Assembly (NCBI GenBank): GCA_013360495.1
Contig: JABWBM010000020.1
Span: forward strand, 1 to 33,016
Direction of reading: 5' to 3'
Length of the DNA: 33,016 nt
Source of the DNA: Planctomycetaceae bacterium
GTDB taxonomy: Bacteria; Planctomycetota; UBA8742; UBA2392; JABWBM01
The notes beneath the pieces were generated by a model that was not told the DNA's origin, did not search any database, and worked only from the letters and a program-made list of their open reading frames with translations. The number at the start of each line of letters is the position of its first letter. The first letter of the stretch is position 1. Positions 15,856 through 25,246 of this stretch are shown here, in pieces. Made by a program: the position numbers and the translations under genes.

Positions 15856-18800
15856 TCAGGACAGGCCGTTTTCAATGCGATCGAAGACTTTGAGCGGGAA
15901 GTCTTTGAGGGCGTCTAAAACCCGGGAATCGTTCTTGAGGAGTTGATACCGGAATGGCCGCTTCAGGAGGAGGTTGCGGAGCGCGCTCTCCATCACCTTG
16001 TTGGTTTCATTCTGGTTGCTGAGACCGCCACGCCACAGTTCGACGAGGTACATGATCAGTTGCACCATTTCGTCGTGCGAAACGCGCGGGATCGCCTTTT
16101 CCGCCTCATTGCGCACGACGGCGAGGTATTCCACCAGCTGGGTATAATCCCGCCCTTCTGTTTGATCAATCGCGCTGCGCAGGCGATGGAGGTCAAGGGC
16201 GTACTGCTGGTCGCCCGAGGCAAGTTTGCGCTCAGGGTTGGTAATGTAGAGATTCAACGATTCGTTCATTCGAATCGTACGGTCGATCTCCCCAAGAAGT
16301 TCTTCGTGGTCGCCTTGGGCCGCGTCGGAAGCGCGTTTGAGCAATCGCGCGCCTTCGTCGAAATCCCCGATGCGAGTGCGGGCGGCTCCCGCGGCGATAT
16401 CGGCTTGGACCGTCGCGGGCGAAAGCGTGACCGTATCGAGGAATTCACGGGTGAACTCGAGATTGCCCTGCCAATCGAGGTAACGCAGGGTTTCCTTGAA
16501 ATAGTAGGCTTTCAAGTCGGCGAACGTGACGGGAATGGTGTCGAAGCCTCCGCCACGTTCGCGCTCGGCTTCGTCAATGCGCCATGCAATTGTCTCGAAC
16601 GCTTCAAGCAGCGCTTGCCCATCGCCGCGCTCGGCAAGCAGGCGCAGGTAGTCACAGAGAGACGTCTTGAACCCGTCGAACCATTGGCGGGAGCCTTTAG
16701 CGAGCTCTTGAAGGCTTAAGACTTCGCGCTCGGTGTGCGGGTCCCACCGGTCGAATGTGAGCGCATGGGAGGCGATCGCTTCGTCAAATCGGCGCTGGCC
16801 TTCAAGGTGCTCCGCAAGAGCTCTCCGGGCAGCGCCAAAGTCGGGGTTCAATTCGAGCGCTTTGGCGAGATCTTTTTCCGTCGCGGCTGGAAGCCGGGAC
16901 GACATGGTTCCCGCGAGCCTTAGAGTTTGTTGTAAATAACGCGGAGCGATGGCGCGGGCGTAATAGCCGACCGGGTCGTTCGGGAATTTCGTGATAAAGG
17001 CATCCCATTGATCGATGACCAATCTGTTGAGCATGTATTCGCGTTCCGTCTTGCCAAGAATCCCCCGGCGATCCTGATAGTATTTATACGCGCTGAACAG
17101 ACTCGTGAAGTGAGTGCAGAGCGGAATATGCGGACGGAGGGCGACCGCGCGGCGAAAGGACTTTTCGACCTGCTCCATTTCCTTATCGGAGATCCGGTCC
17201 AGCATAAACTGGCCGGTCTTCGGATTTGCATTGAGGACGGTGAAGAAACCGGAGAAGAAGTGTACCTCCCAGAGCTGCTGTGTGTCGTTCTGGAGGCTTG
17301 CGAGCGTTTTGCGCAGCACATCCAGCGCGCGGGTACGTTCGGACATCGGGCTGTTTTGGTTGGCGATATCACGTCCTTGCAAGAGAGCCTTTGAAAGTTC
17401 GTGAATAATCGTGCCGTTCCCGGAGGCTGCGAAGGCCTTTTCGAGGTAGCGGTACATGCGTCCGAGGTGGATTGGGCCAGTAGCGTCGTCGTCGATCAGG
17501 AAAGCCACGGTCAGTTCGAGCATTGCCGCTGCCAGAAGCGAGTTCGGGTCGCCTTTTGATGCGTCGCTCTGTCCGTCCTCATCGGTGGCGGCGAGAAGGT
17601 CATTGCCATGGCGGAAATCGGCGAGGGCGGCATCGTAAAAGCCAAGTTCCATTTCGATGTAGCCGCGCTCGATGTAGGCGCGCTCGAACTCGGGGTCGAT
17701 GGCAATGGTTTCCGAACAGATGTCGAGGGCTTTATTGAGTGTTTGCGCGATCGAAGCGTGGTCGTCTTCACTGCTCGCGTTGGCCAGCATGTCCTTCGCG
17801 CGAAGCAGGAGGTCGGACGCTTCTCCGAGCACCGCCGTCGCATGCAGGCGCTGCGCCTGGCGCTCTTTCTCCAGGCGAACCTGATCGTTCAAGAGTTGTT
17901 CTTTAAGGCGCGCGTCTTTCTCCGCCTCCAGCCTCAAAGCCTGCTCGTTGGTTATCGCATCCTTCGCCGCCAGTTCGTTTTTGATTTGTTCCGCGCGCGC
18001 GGAGGCGGCGGCAAGATCGCTGGCGCTTTTATCTGCGTAGAACACCGCGATGACGGATGTTGAAATCAGGCCGACGAGCAGAACGGACGCGGCGGTGGTC
18101 GAGATCACACGATGACGTCCGGCCCATTTCAAGAGCCGCTTGTACATTGGCTCGTCATACGCCTTGACCGGCTCTCGTTTGATGAAGCGCTCCACGTCGC
18201 GGGCGAGTTCTTCCACGCTCGGGTAGCGTTCCGCGGCATTTTGCGACAAGGCCTTCAGCGCGATGGCGGCGAGTTCTTTCGGAAAGCGCTTGGCGCGCTC
18301 GATGGCGGCTCTGCACACCGGCGATCCGTCTGGCAGGGTTTCGTGTTTCTCCAGATCTTCGACGGCCTCCTTTGGCGGCAGAAGCTGGTATTTCTGCGCG
18401 CGCCTCAGCGCGTCGCGCGAGGACTTTGCGTGGAAGGGGGGGATAAAGGTGATCAGTTCGTACAGCAAGGCTCCGAGCGCGAACACGTCGGTGCGCTCGT
18501 TGATTTCGCTGATGCGTCCATGAGCTTGCTCAGGCGACATGTAGGCTGGTGTGCCGGAGATCGTTCCTTCGACGGTATGCTGGGACTCGCCGGGCGTTGT
18601 ATAAACAACGTCGCTGATGGTGTCCGTGGTCGTGGACGGGACATCCTTGCGGCCCATGATTTTGGCTAAGCCCCAGTCCATCACCTGCACTTCGCCGAAG
18701 CGGCCGACCATGATGTTGTCGGGTTTGAGGTCCCGGTGGATCACGCGCTTGCTGTGCGCGAAGCTCATGGCGTCGCACACTTTGATAAAGATTTCGCAAA

Positions 18801-19455
18801 ACTCGTATACGCCAAAGCGGGCGAGCGGCTTCTCCTCGCCGTCGCGCATAGCGTCGAGAATATCGCGTAGCGATTGTCCCTCCACGCGCTTCATCGTGAA
18901 GTAGATGCGCCCCTCGGAATCCGTCCCGATGTCATGGACGGGGACGATGTTCGGGTGCTCGAGTTGACCGGTGATCTGCGCTTCCTCGACAAAACGCTGC
19001 AATGGTGTGCGTTCGTCGGCCCCGCCAGTGGGCTTTTTGTGGGGGTCGCGCAAGACTTTCATCGCGACGTGACGGCGCAGGTCGGTGTCGATGGCGTCGA
19101 CGACGACGGCCATGCCGCCTCGCCCGAGCTCCTTGCGGACGCGGTAGCGGTCGGGGGATTCCTCGGCGAGTTTTTGCAAGCGGCCGGAGTCGGGCTTGCC
19201 GGGCTCCTTCGCGTCGAAGACCGTGGAGGCAGAAGAAATCGTCTCGTCCGGCCCGATGTCCGATGACAACGAGGCGTCGTCGAGGTCGAGGCTCAACATG
19301 TCGGAAAAGAGCGCGGTGTTGCGGCCGGTGTTGGGAGTGACTTTAAGCCATTCCGAGTCAAACACGGGAGTCAATGTTATGCCGGGTTTATCAACGGGCG
19401 CTTGCGCGCCGCTGTCGCTCGACTTCCGGTCTATCTTGTCACCCGGTTTGCTCAC
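15856..19455 (-). CDS. transmembrane Ser/Thr protein kinase with TPR-like C-terminus
   Basis: This 1,199-aa Hanks-type kinase starts with a low-complexity stretch of about 100 residues. The catalytic domain has the P-loop GRGGMAVV (about 111-118), VAMK lysine (133), HRDLKPDN (240-247), DWG in place of DFG (260-262) and GTPAYMSPEQA. About 35 residues rich in Ser/Thr separate DWGLAK from GTPAYM, a long activation segment. A transmembrane helix (STTAASVLLVGLISTSVIAVFYA, about 450-473) is followed by a charged coiled coil and some 650 residues of TPR-like helical repeats, probably extracytoplasmic if the kinase is cytoplasmic. The GTG at 19455 has GGAGAG at good spacing and is preferred over the track ATG at 19527. 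It lies directly downstream of the FHA-CAP gene, its probable partner. Confidence 0.93.
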   Translation of the reverse strand: MSKPGDKIDRKSSDSGAQAPVDKPGITLTPVFDSEWLKVTPNTGRNTALFSDMLSLDLDDASLSSDIGPDETISSASTVFDAKEPGKPDSGRLQKLAEESPDRYRVRKELGRGGMAVVVDAIDTDLRRHVAMKVLRDPHKKPTGGADERTPLQRFVEEAQITGQLEHPNIVPVHDIGTDSEGRIYFTMKRVEGQSLRDILDAMRDGEEKPLARFGVYEFCEIFIKVCDAMSFAHSKRVIHRDLKPDNIMVGRFGEVQVMDWGLAKIMGRKDVPSTTTDTISDVVYTTPGESQHTVEGTISGTPAYMSPEQAHGRISEINERTDVFALGALLYELITFIPPFHAKSSRDALRRAQKYQLLPPKEAVEDLEKHETLPDGSPVCRAAIERAKRFPKELAAIALKALSQNAAERYPSVEELARDVERFIKREPVKAYDEPMYKRLLKWAGRHRVISTTAASVLLVGLISTSVIAVFYADKSASDLAAASARAEQIKNELAAKDAITNEQALRLEAEKDARLKEQLLNDQVRLEKERQAQRLHATAVLGEASDLLLRAKDMLANASSEDDHASIAQTLNKALDICSETIAIDPEFERAYIERGYIEMELGFYDAALADFRHGNDLLAATDEDGQSDASKGDPNSLLAAAMLELTVAFLIDDDATGPIHLGRMYRYLEKAFAASGNGTIIHELSKALLQGRDIANQNSPMSERTRALDVLRKTLASLQNDTQQLWEVHFFSGFFTVLNANPKTGQFMLDRISDKEMEQVEKSFRRAVALRPHIPLCTHFTSLFSAYKYYQDRRGILGKTEREYMLNRLVIDQWDAFITKFPNDPVGYYARAIAPRYLQQTLRLAGTMSSRLPAATEKDLAKALELNPDFGAARRALAEHLEGQRRFDEAIASHALTFDRWDPHTEREVLSLQELAKGSRQWFDGFKTSLCDYLRLLAERGDGQALLEAFETIAWRIDEAERERGGGFDTIPVTFADLKAYYFKETLRYLDWQGNLEFTREFLDTVTLSPATVQADIAAGAARTRIGDFDEGARLLKRASDAAQGDHEELLGEIDRTIRMNESLNLYITNPERKLASGDQQYALDLHRLRSAIDQTEGRDYTQLVEYLAVVRNEAEKAIPRVSHDEMVQLIMYLVELWRGGLSNQNETNKVMESALRNLLLKRPFRYQLLKNDSRVLDALKDFPLKVFDRIENGLS

Positions 19456-19546
19456 CGGACACTCTCCATGACGGTCGAAGGAACGGCCGCTCCCGTATCT
19501 AACGGTTGAGTTCCTCAAAGGTTGCATCTATCCGGGTCACATATGC

Positions 19547-19552
19547 ATTATA
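19547..19552 (-). promoter_or_regulatory. consensus -10 box upstream of the kinase
   Basis: The minus strand reads TATAAT here, in the 126-base gap between the FHA-CAP stop and the kinase GTG. No good -35 is visible at 17 bases. A start near 19540 would give a leader of about 85 bases to the GTG but only about 13 to the alternative ATG, which favours the GTG. Confidence 0.35.
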
Positions 19553-19581
19553 CTTGCCACAGAGACGGGACGCGCTTTTTT

Positions 19582-22353
19582 TCACTCGCCGCCGCGCGAG
19601 ATGTCATTCCCTTCGCCTTCGTCGACATTCCCGAAAAGTTGCGTCCAGACCGTTCCATAACGGCCGTTCCCCATCACGACCCAGATGTCATTGAGCACGT
19701 TGCGGCTATGACCGGAGCTGGCAATCCACGCGAAGTGTGAGCTTTCGGCAGTGGGGGTTCCAGAATTCCAATGAATGTTCTCGCCCGCCGGATGGTTGTA
19801 GCCCTCGTAACGGGCGCGGTCGCCGGGTCCTTCGCCTCGCGGTTCGCCTTTGATGTAGTGAGCGATGGTGCTGTTGTTGTGTTCGACGATGTATTTCGAA
19901 TGGTGCCAGCATGCCCAGGAAAGCTTGAAGTTCATCTTGAGCGCGCGCCGCCCCATCATGATGCGGTATTCGTTGGTAATTCTTAGTTGTTCCCATTGTT
20001 CGTCGGCGGGCGCGCCTTTGACGCCCTTGTGCTTCTTCCAGCGCTCCGCGTTTTCTTCCATGACTGCGGCGTTATAAACCATCATCTGTTTCTCGGCGTC
20101 ATTGAGCGCGAAGGTTCGCACGTCGAGTTGTTTGTTGGCGAGCGCGCCGAGGTAGTCGATATCGGCGGCGCTGGTGGATTGGTGGAAAGTCTTTTCCGAG
20201 TCGAGCTGATCCATGCGGGCGTTGATCCAGACGAGGATTTTGAGGTTACGCTCGAAGTCCGGGTTTTTCTTACCCTGGAGATTCACAGGATTGTTCCAGA
20301 CCTCTTCTACCTTCTCGATCAGGTCAATCACTTCCTTCGTCACGGCTTGATTGTTCGGGCCGTATGGATAGGGCCAGCGTTGCTCGTCGTAAATCAGCTT
20401 GATGGCGTCTGCGCGCCGGCGGTTGAGTTCTTCCTTCAGCGACTTCAACTCTGAGGTGTCGCCGAACAGGCCGGTGGCTTTTTCCGCGATCGCACGAATC
20501 TCCACACGTTTGGCATCGAGCGCCTTAATCGTGGGCTCGACGGCGACATCGCCGAGCAGGAACAATTCGTCAAAGGCCTCATCGGCCGCGCGCAGTGTTT
20601 CATCCTTCCGGTCGTTGACGCCATCGAGGAGTTGCTTGATGAACGCTTGGATCTGGGCGTCGAGCTGGGCCTTGTCACGCTCCATGGGCGCCATGAAGCG
20701 CCCCTCGTGGACGACGAAACCACCCTCAGGGATCGCCATCTTTCGCTTGGAGGCGATAAGGATGTCGATGCCTTCCTTTGCCGAATGGTCAAACTCATAC
20801 ATTTCCACTAACCATGTGCATGCGAGTTGGACGTTGCCGCGTTCGAAGGCGAGGAGCGAAAGCCCGAGGAGACTGTCCTTCCCGCGTTTTCCCGCTGAGG
20901 TCAGCAGGGTGGAGAGTTGTTCGGGCAGAAACTCGCGCCAGGGAATCTCGCGGGTCGACCCGCCGGTGATGACGGCCTTGACGCCATCGGCGGTGACGTC
21001 CTGAACGACAGCGTGGAAGGTTGCGAATTTGAGGCTCGCGGAACGCAGCTTTTCTTTTGCGCCGGCGAGCGTTTCATAGAGCGTTCTGATTGCTGCTGCT
21101 TCGCTCTCCGGCCCATTGGGCAGGAGGGGGTTATGGCCCGGGAGGCGCAGCTTGGTCGGCGGCTTGAGCTTGCTGAGGATGTCATTGGCGTCCCCCTCGA
21201 CACTCGGGCGCTCGAGCACGGGGGAAGTTTTGCTTCCCCGAGCGATGGCTTCCTCCAGCTTGAGGAGTTTTGTTTCAAGCGCGGCGTCCGTGAATGCATC
21301 CATGATTAACTGCGCGCGAGCCGTCATGAGGAGCGCTTTGCCTTCCTCGTGGTTGCCCAAGGTGGCGGCATTATCGGCGCGCATGACAAGCACATCGAAA
21401 TACTGAGCGTTTTCTTCGGGCAGCACGGAGTCGCGGAGGTTACGCAACTCCGCCTCGAAATCCCTTGCTCCCGTCCGTCCGCGCCAATAGGAATTTCGCG
21501 TCTCGACGCTCTTCAACGCGGCCTGAACATCGGCGAGCGCCTTGGCGTATTCGCATTTCTCGCGGTGGAGGTTGACTTCACGGGTTACGTTCGAGCGCCA
21601 TTCCACAATGCCACTGTCAATCTGGTTGTCAGTGAGGGAAATCAGGTCCGTAAGCCGTGCAGCGAGGACGGTCCCGGACACATCGCGCTTGTTCTCCCTC
21701 TGGAACTGGGCGAGCTTGACCGCGCGTTCTTCCGGTGGTTCGGCCGCTTCGATCGCGTCGAGTTCGTCGCTCAGTTTCTTCAATGCCGGGGAAAGCGGAG
21801 TCTGGTCTGGTGTCCGCGCTTCGGAACGTGCTGGCTGGCTCGCTGTTCCCACGGACTGGCCGGGGGCGTTGTTCGTCACAAGAGCCCAAAAAATCACGCC
21901 GCCGGCAGCCAGTGCCACGCACGCCACGATCACGACGAGCGTTGCATTGCTTTTTACCTGCGTCGCCGGAACACGGTGGCGCGGAACGGGATGCGCGCGG
22001 CCAGAATGAGGCGCGTTCGAGCGCTTGTGTGGCGGCGCTTTCTCAGGCGCGGCGTGAGAAGGCGCGAATTCCACGCCAATGGTTGTTCCGCCGATCATCG
22101 CCGTTGAACCATTGAGCAGGTCGACGAAATTCGCTGGCTTGCCGTTGAACTTCGTGCCGTTCGCGCTGCCGAGGTCGATCAGCCGCCAGCAATTGCCGCG
22201 AAATTCGAGCCGCCCGTGCGTACGGGAAGCATGAGCCTCGAACTCGATCACGATGTCGCAATCCTTGCGGCCGATGGTGTAGGCGCGAGCGCGGTCGAGC
22301 GGCACCGCGCGCGGAGCGTCAAGCGCTGGAGACTGAATCGTCAAGCGCTCCAA
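19582..22353 (-). CDS. FHA domain - transmembrane - CAP (SCP-like) domain protein
   Basis: This 923-aa three-part protein is likely a membrane signalling or envelope factor. An N-terminal FHA domain (about 24-96: YTIGRKDCDIVI, SRTHGRLEF, LIDLGSANGTKFNGK) carries the Gly, Arg, Ser-Arg-x-His and Asn residues that bind phospho-threonine. A basic Pro-rich linker leads to one transmembrane helix (about 137-159). Roughly 600 helical residues without a recognised domain follow. The C-terminus (about 790-912) is a CAP/SCP-like domain with NEYR, HHSKY, GYNHPAGENIHWN, GHSRNVLN and WTQLFG, keeping the His/Glu/His set. Start: TTG at 22353 with GGAG six bases upstream. It lies upstream of the kinase on the same strand. 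The FHA side should be cytoplasmic and the CAP side periplasmic or external. Confidence 0.9.
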   Translation of the reverse strand: MERLTIQSPALDAPRAVPLDRARAYTIGRKDCDIVIEFEAHASRTHGRLEFRGNCWRLIDLGSANGTKFNGKPANFVDLLNGSTAMIGGTTIGVEFAPSHAAPEKAPPHKRSNAPHSGRAHPVPRHRVPATQVKSNATLVVIVACVALAAGGVIFWALVTNNAPGQSVGTASQPARSEARTPDQTPLSPALKKLSDELDAIEAAEPPEERAVKLAQFQRENKRDVSGTVLAARLTDLISLTDNQIDSGIVEWRSNVTREVNLHREKCEYAKALADVQAALKSVETRNSYWRGRTGARDFEAELRNLRDSVLPEENAQYFDVLVMRADNAATLGNHEEGKALLMTARAQLIMDAFTDAALETKLLKLEEAIARGSKTSPVLERPSVEGDANDILSKLKPPTKLRLPGHNPLLPNGPESEAAAIRTLYETLAGAKEKLRSASLKFATFHAVVQDVTADGVKAVITGGSTREIPWREFLPEQLSTLLTSAGKRGKDSLLGLSLLAFERGNVQLACTWLVEMYEFDHSAKEGIDILIASKRKMAIPEGGFVVHEGRFMAPMERDKAQLDAQIQAFIKQLLDGVNDRKDETLRAADEAFDELFLLGDVAVEPTIKALDAKRVEIRAIAEKATGLFGDTSELKSLKEELNRRRADAIKLIYDEQRWPYPYGPNNQAVTKEVIDLIEKVEEVWNNPVNLQGKKNPDFERNLKILVWINARMDQLDSEKTFHQSTSAADIDYLGALANKQLDVRTFALNDAEKQMMVYNAAVMEENAERWKKHKGVKGAPADEQWEQLRITNEYRIMMGRRALKMNFKLSWACWHHSKYIVEHNNSTIAHYIKGEPRGEGPGDRARYEGYNHPAGENIHWNSGTPTAESSHFAWIASSGHSRNVLNDIWVVMGNGRYGTVWTQLFGNVDEGEGNDISRGGE

Positions 22354-22504
22354 TCGATGCTCCGTGGTGGCCGTCGAACGGGGAATCAGGGCGCGTCCAT
22401 TTTAGGAGCGTTTCTGCGTCCGATCCATTGCCAGAATACAGAAGTTTTCCAAAGCGATGGTGTCGCCGCTACGCGGCTGTAACAGGGCTGAGAGGTACCA
22501 GGGG

Positions 22505-23488
22505 TTACCAGAAATAGGACGCGCCAAAAGTAATGACGAAATACGTCGGGCGCGACAGGTCCGTATACAAGGGGTCTCCCGGGAGATCGGCCGCGAACGT
22601 ATTGAAGTTCATGGGCGCGGAGAGGTAGAGGCCTCCGGTAAAGCGCCAGGAATTGATCAGGTTACCACGCTCGCCAATGAAGGTTGGCGTGAAGACAACG
22701 TCGCCGCCAATGTTGAGCAGGTAGGACGGCAGGAAATTATGAGAGCGAACCAGCACGCCGTCGAGGTTTCTCGTGGTACCGGCGCCGCTGGACAAACCGG
22801 TATCGGTTGAGTCATGGGTCCCAATATCCACCTGATCAGAGAGGTGATAATTCATCTCAAGCCACAACGCTGGGTCGATCTGGAAGGAATCGGTCAGCGG
22901 TATGTCCATCGCCACGCCAAGGTCGAAGCCAACCGTGGAGAGACCGTTGAGCGAGTCAAAGTCTCCGAGGAAGAATCCGAGATCAATGCCAAGCAGCATG
23001 GACAGATTGAAATTGCTGCGCGAACGGCGCCCATCGCGCTCGACAAATTCCGATTTGTAGAAATTGAACACCCAATCGAATCCGAACTTCGCGATAGTCG
23101 CCGTTTTGGAAATCGTTCCGAAGCCGGTTGGATCGGGGTCTGTGATTTCGACGGCGTGGCTCACCAGGTCCAACGCCAGGTTCGTCCCCGCGATATCGCT
23201 GTCTGTTCCCATCTGGTATTCGAACGATATTCCCGCCACAGTTTCATTGCGGGTCAAAGGGGTTCCGTCGCCGAGGCGGCCACCGCCGCCGATATCGGAA
23301 ACAACCTGAGCGCGATACATGTCGCCCGCGACCATGGCGCCGAGCAGGAATCCTGCGCCGAAGCCGCCAACGTCGTGCTTGCCTTCCCGGACGTTGTAAT
23401 TGAGTGCCTGAGCGGAGCGTTGCGCGGACACAATAGGGCTTCCGGTCAGAAGGCCAAGAATCAATGCGATCATCCAGCGGCCAGACAT
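22505..23488 (-). CDS. outer-membrane beta-barrel-like protein, unknown function
   Basis: The 327-aa product starts with a signal peptide (MSGRWMIALILGLLTGSPIVSA, cleavage near residue 22). The mature protein alternates polar and hydrophobic residues in many short strands (for example NFNLSMLLGIDLGFFLG, VGFDLGVAMDIPL, WRFTGGLYLSAPM) separated by Gly/Asp/Asn loops. It ends in FGASYFW, an aromatic C-terminal signature of outer-membrane barrels. Family and ligand are unknown. The ATG at 23488 has GGAGGA immediately upstream and begins the signal peptide; the longer track start at 23578 would bury it. It is on the same strand as the GspF/PilC gene, but the 272-base gap with a promoter candidate suggests its own transcript. 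Confidence 0.8.
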   Translation of the reverse strand: MSGRWMIALILGLLTGSPIVSAQRSAQALNYNVREGKHDVGGFGAGFLLGAMVAGDMYRAQVVSDIGGGGRLGDGTPLTRNETVAGISFEYQMGTDSDIAGTNLALDLVSHAVEITDPDPTGFGTISKTATIAKFGFDWVFNFYKSEFVERDGRRSRSNFNLSMLLGIDLGFFLGDFDSLNGLSTVGFDLGVAMDIPLTDSFQIDPALWLEMNYHLSDQVDIGTHDSTDTGLSSGAGTTRNLDGVLVRSHNFLPSYLLNIGGDVVFTPTFIGERGNLINSWRFTGGLYLSAPMNFNTFAADLPGDPLYTDLSRPTYFVITFGASYFW

Positions 23489-23627
23489 AACTTTCCTCCC
23501 GACCGCCAATGCCCGGAACTTCGCGGATGGAGTATCCACAGTGACGCGAAGAGGGCATTCAAGGCGTTCGTATCTCAATCAGTTGCTTTACGAACAGGCG
23601 GACTCGGGGGGGAACCATCCGCACCGA

Positions 23628-23657
23628 ATGATATGAAGTGTGGCGGGATGCTTTCAA
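23628..23657 (-). promoter_or_regulatory. candidate promoter of the outer-membrane protein
   Basis: On the minus strand TTGAAA (23652-23657) and TATCAT (23628-23633) are separated by 18 bases, about 140 bases before the ATG at 23488. This is a reasonable sigma-70-like match but pattern evidence only. Confidence 0.4.
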
Positions 23658-23760
23658 CGTAAAACCCTTGGCTTCATGGATTTGTCATCGGCTCGAATGC
23701 GCGCCATTTCGATCAACCGCCGCGTGAGCGGTAACGCACTACCTTGTTCGCTCGAGCGCA

Positions 23761-25041
23761 TTACTGAATATTCTTGATCATCTCAACCATCGGCAGGAAG
23801 AGTGAAATGACGATGAAGCCGATCGCGCCGCCCATGAAGACGATCAGGATCGGTTCAAGCACGCTCAACATCGATTCGACGGCGATATCGACTTCCACAT
23901 CAAAGGTGTCGGCGACCTTGGACAGCATCTTGTCCAGTTCGCCGGTTTCCTCGCCGACGTCGATCATGTTGACGACGATATCGTCGAACAGGTCGGTTTT
24001 GCTCAAGGGCGCCGCGATCGATTCGCCTTCCTTGATGGAAGCCACCACCTGATCGATCGCCTCCGCCAGCACTTCGTTATTGATCGCCTCGCGGCAGATG
24101 GTGAGCGCTTCAAGAATCGCCACGCCCGACGTCTGCAACGTCGCGAGCGTGCGGCAAAAACGGCTGGTCGTCGATTTCTTGACTACCACGCCGATGATCG
24201 GGACTTTTAATTTAATGCGGTCCAACGCTCGGCGTCCGCCATGGGTACGGCCCCATGCTTGAATACCGATGATCGTCGTAAAAACGAAGATGACGAGGAC
24301 GAGGCCCGGCCAGTCTGTCATGTTTCGCGACGTCCAAAGCAGGATTTTCGTCGGCATTGGCAGTTCCATGCCCTGCTTGGTGAACATCTGTTCGAAGGCG
24401 GGAACGACGAAAATAATGATCGCCGAGAGGATCAAGACGGCGACGCCCATCACCACGATGGGATAGATGGACGCGCCAATGACTTTTTTCTTCAACCGCT
24501 GGGCCTTTTCAAGGAAGCCGGAGAGACGGTTGAGGATGACGTCGAGATTACCGGACACCTCGCCCGCGCGGATCATGTTGCAGAAGAGCTTGTCGAAAGT
24601 TTTCGGATGGCTCGCCATCGCGTCGGACAGCGATGTGCCGGATTCCACGCTGGCAGCAAGGTCTTCGAGAATCGCTTTCAGCGGCCCCTTCTTCTGCTGA
24701 TTGGAAAGCACCTTCAAACTGCGGACGACGGGAAGGCCTGCATCCTGCAGCACGGCGAACTGGTTGGCGAAGTTCACAAGATCCTGGCCGCGTACACGCC
24801 CTTTGATTTTCTTTGCGGCTGGGGCCGCGGGCGCTCCTGCCTGCGATGCTTCGCCGGGGGACTTTCGCGCACCTCTACGGGCTCCTTGGCCGCCAGCCGC
24901 GCCCGCGCGCTGGGCGACCTTCGTTGGCTTCAGGCCCGAGTTGCGAATTTCCGAGATCGCTGCTGTGCGGTCGGCGGCTTCGATTTCGCCAGTTGTGCGC
25001 TTGCCATCAGCGGTTAATGCTTCATAGGCAAAAAGGGGCAT
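23761..25041 (-). CDS. type II secretion / type IV pilus platform protein (GspF/PilC family)
   Basis: This inner-membrane platform protein of type II secretion or type IV pili couples the ATPase to pseudopilin/pilin assembly. The 426-aa product begins with the family N-terminus MPLFAYEALTADGKRTTGEIEA. It contains two GspF domains (about 87-210 and 290-415), with FANQFAVLQDAGLPVVRSL and FCRTLATLQTSGVAILEAL as their paired starts, and three membrane segments (about 193-213, 245-262, 392-416). An Ala/Gly/Arg/Pro-rich linker at 45-78 is longer than usual. The ATG at 25041 with GAGGAG upstream is preferred over the track start at 25101. No other secretion or pilus gene is in the window, so GspF and PilC cannot be told apart. 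It is divergent from the TldE-like gene. Confidence 0.93.
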   Translation of the reverse strand: MPLFAYEALTADGKRTTGEIEAADRTAAISEIRNSGLKPTKVAQRAGAAGGQGARRGARKSPGEASQAGAPAAPAAKKIKGRVRGQDLVNFANQFAVLQDAGLPVVRSLKVLSNQQKKGPLKAILEDLAASVESGTSLSDAMASHPKTFDKLFCNMIRAGEVSGNLDVILNRLSGFLEKAQRLKKKVIGASIYPIVVMGVAVLILSAIIIFVVPAFEQMFTKQGMELPMPTKILLWTSRNMTDWPGLVLVIFVFTTIIGIQAWGRTHGGRRALDRIKLKVPIIGVVVKKSTTSRFCRTLATLQTSGVAILEALTICREAINNEVLAEAIDQVVASIKEGESIAAPLSKTDLFDDIVVNMIDVGEETGELDKMLSKVADTFDVEVDIAVESMLSVLEPILIVFMGGAIGFIVISLFLPMVEMIKNIQ

Positions 25042-25124
25042 ATCGCTCCTCGAGCGGGGTGCCGCGTCCTGTGCGGTAGTACGGTGATGCGCTTTCCGCA
25101 CCGGCGGGGGGTGCCACTGGTTTA

Positions 25125-25154
25125 ACTATACCCTAGACCGAGCGATTCGCACAA
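25125..25154 (-). promoter_or_regulatory. candidate promoter of the GspF/PilC gene
   Basis: On the minus strand TTGTGC (25149-25154) and TATAGT (25125-25130) are separated by 18 bases, about 85 bases upstream of the ATG, in the divergent gap with the TldE-like gene. Confidence 0.35.
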
Positions 25155-25246
25155 GATAGGTGATCGCGCTTTCTCGCTCTGGTGATAGGCCCATGACGGG
25201 GATAGGATGCCGTCATACATCAGACAGAGCGAAAACCGGAGAGCAT

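Noticed and set aside
19456-19527. 24-residue N-terminal extension of the kinase
   Set aside because: The GTG at 19455 has a good ribosome-binding site (GGAGAG), and the consensus -10 box would leave almost no leader for the ATG at 19527.
14868-22353. Defence island built around the kinase and FHA protein
   Set aside because: No nuclease, NTPase or other known defence domain accompanies the genes; the membrane and CAP domains fit signalling better.
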